The notes under the pieces are model-generated. The model was not told the origin of the DNA. It made no database searches and saw only the letters and a program-made list of their open reading frames with translations. 64,000 nt of DNA from positions 248,001 to 312,000 of the forward strand of contig JACPUV010000026.1 in the NCBI GenBank assembly GCA_016192105.1. The letters run 5' to 3'. Each line of letters opens with the position of its first letter. Within the stretch, counting starts at the first letter, position 1. The stretch is from Sphingobacteriales bacterium (GTDB lineage: Bacteria > Bacteroidota > Bacteroidia > Chitinophagales > Chitinophagaceae). Below, one piece after another: positions 63,972 through 64,000 of this stretch. The position numbers and the translations under genes are program-made.

Positions 63972-64000
63972 TGACACTATTATTTTTCTGGATTTACTAA

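Noticed and set aside
1..64000. tRNA, rRNA, insertion sequence, phage or CRISPR elements
   Set aside because: None recognised on either strand by reading; a covariance or IS search could still find a divergent small RNA.

Overview
The window looks like a chromosomal segment of a Bacteroidota bacterium, most likely from the Chitinophagaceae. Supporting signs are type IX secretion (T9SS) sorting domains on several secreted proteins, SprB-type adhesion repeats, many starts without a Shine-Dalgarno sequence, perfect matches to the Bacteroidota -7 promoter element TAnnTTTG upstream of several genes, and BlaI/M56 and DUF-type families typical of the phylum. The genus is inferred and is not proven by the sequence. 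I see no rRNA or tRNA gene, insertion sequence, phage gene, CRISPR array or origin.

Layout. (1) 1-8024, minus strand: the 5' part of a DUF4369 protein, then a complete tryptophan operon transcribed trpE-G-D-C-F2-F1-B-A. Upstream of trpE is a classical attenuator: a 19-codon leader peptide with three consecutive Trp codons, followed by a terminator hairpin. trpF is present twice in tandem. (2) 8096-8380: a small GNAT protein divergent from the trp leader. (3) 8411-17655, minus strand: three secreted, repeat-rich surface proteins, including a 2064-residue protein with about 16 SprB repeats. (4) 18230-24214, plus strand: a lipoprotein, a DUF4153 membrane protein, a glycoside hydrolase family 2 enzyme, and a membrane cytochrome b-like protein translationally coupled to a ten-heme cytochrome c. 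(5) 24339-32575: a T9SS-sorted reprolysin-like metalloprotease, a hydroxylaminobenzene-mutase-like protein, a lipoprotein, a PfkB sugar kinase and a glycine-rich T9SS cargo protein. (6) 33116-41976: an alpha-oxoamine-synthase-like enzyme, a DPP-IV-type peptidase, UbiX, a lipoprotein joining SprB repeats to a cytochrome c domain, an ECF sigma factor with an overlapping membrane/beta-barrel partner, and a small unknown gene. (7) 42144-50005: a DoxX-like protein, another T9SS cargo protein, formate-tetrahydrofolate ligase, a YgiD-type dioxygenase, aconitase and a PspC-domain protein. (8) 50083-52560: a BlaI/M56 pair with two perfect operator palindromes and a decayed plug-like tail behind the M56 gene. 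(9) 52758-63971: a cysteine desulfurase, a two-gene xanthine-dehydrogenase-type set without a FAD subunit, GlmM, a methyltransferase, an LTA-synthase-like sulfatase, a PAP2 phosphatase coupled to a CorC/HlyC-type transporter, and a DUF6702 protein.

How it fits together. The trp genes form one regulated pathway from chorismate to tryptophan, and both feedback inhibition (the LLES motif in TrpE) and attenuation can be read from the sequence. Most other units are housekeeping enzymes interspersed with cell-surface cargo for T9SS; no T9SS core gene lies in the window. I do not see a clearly new multi-gene defence or metabolic system. The points most worth a second look are the trp attenuator with an extra long-range stem, the duplicated trpF, the decaying M56 tail, the SprB-cytochrome fusion, the cytochrome b/decaheme pair, and the shared C-terminal tail of the two large repeat proteins.
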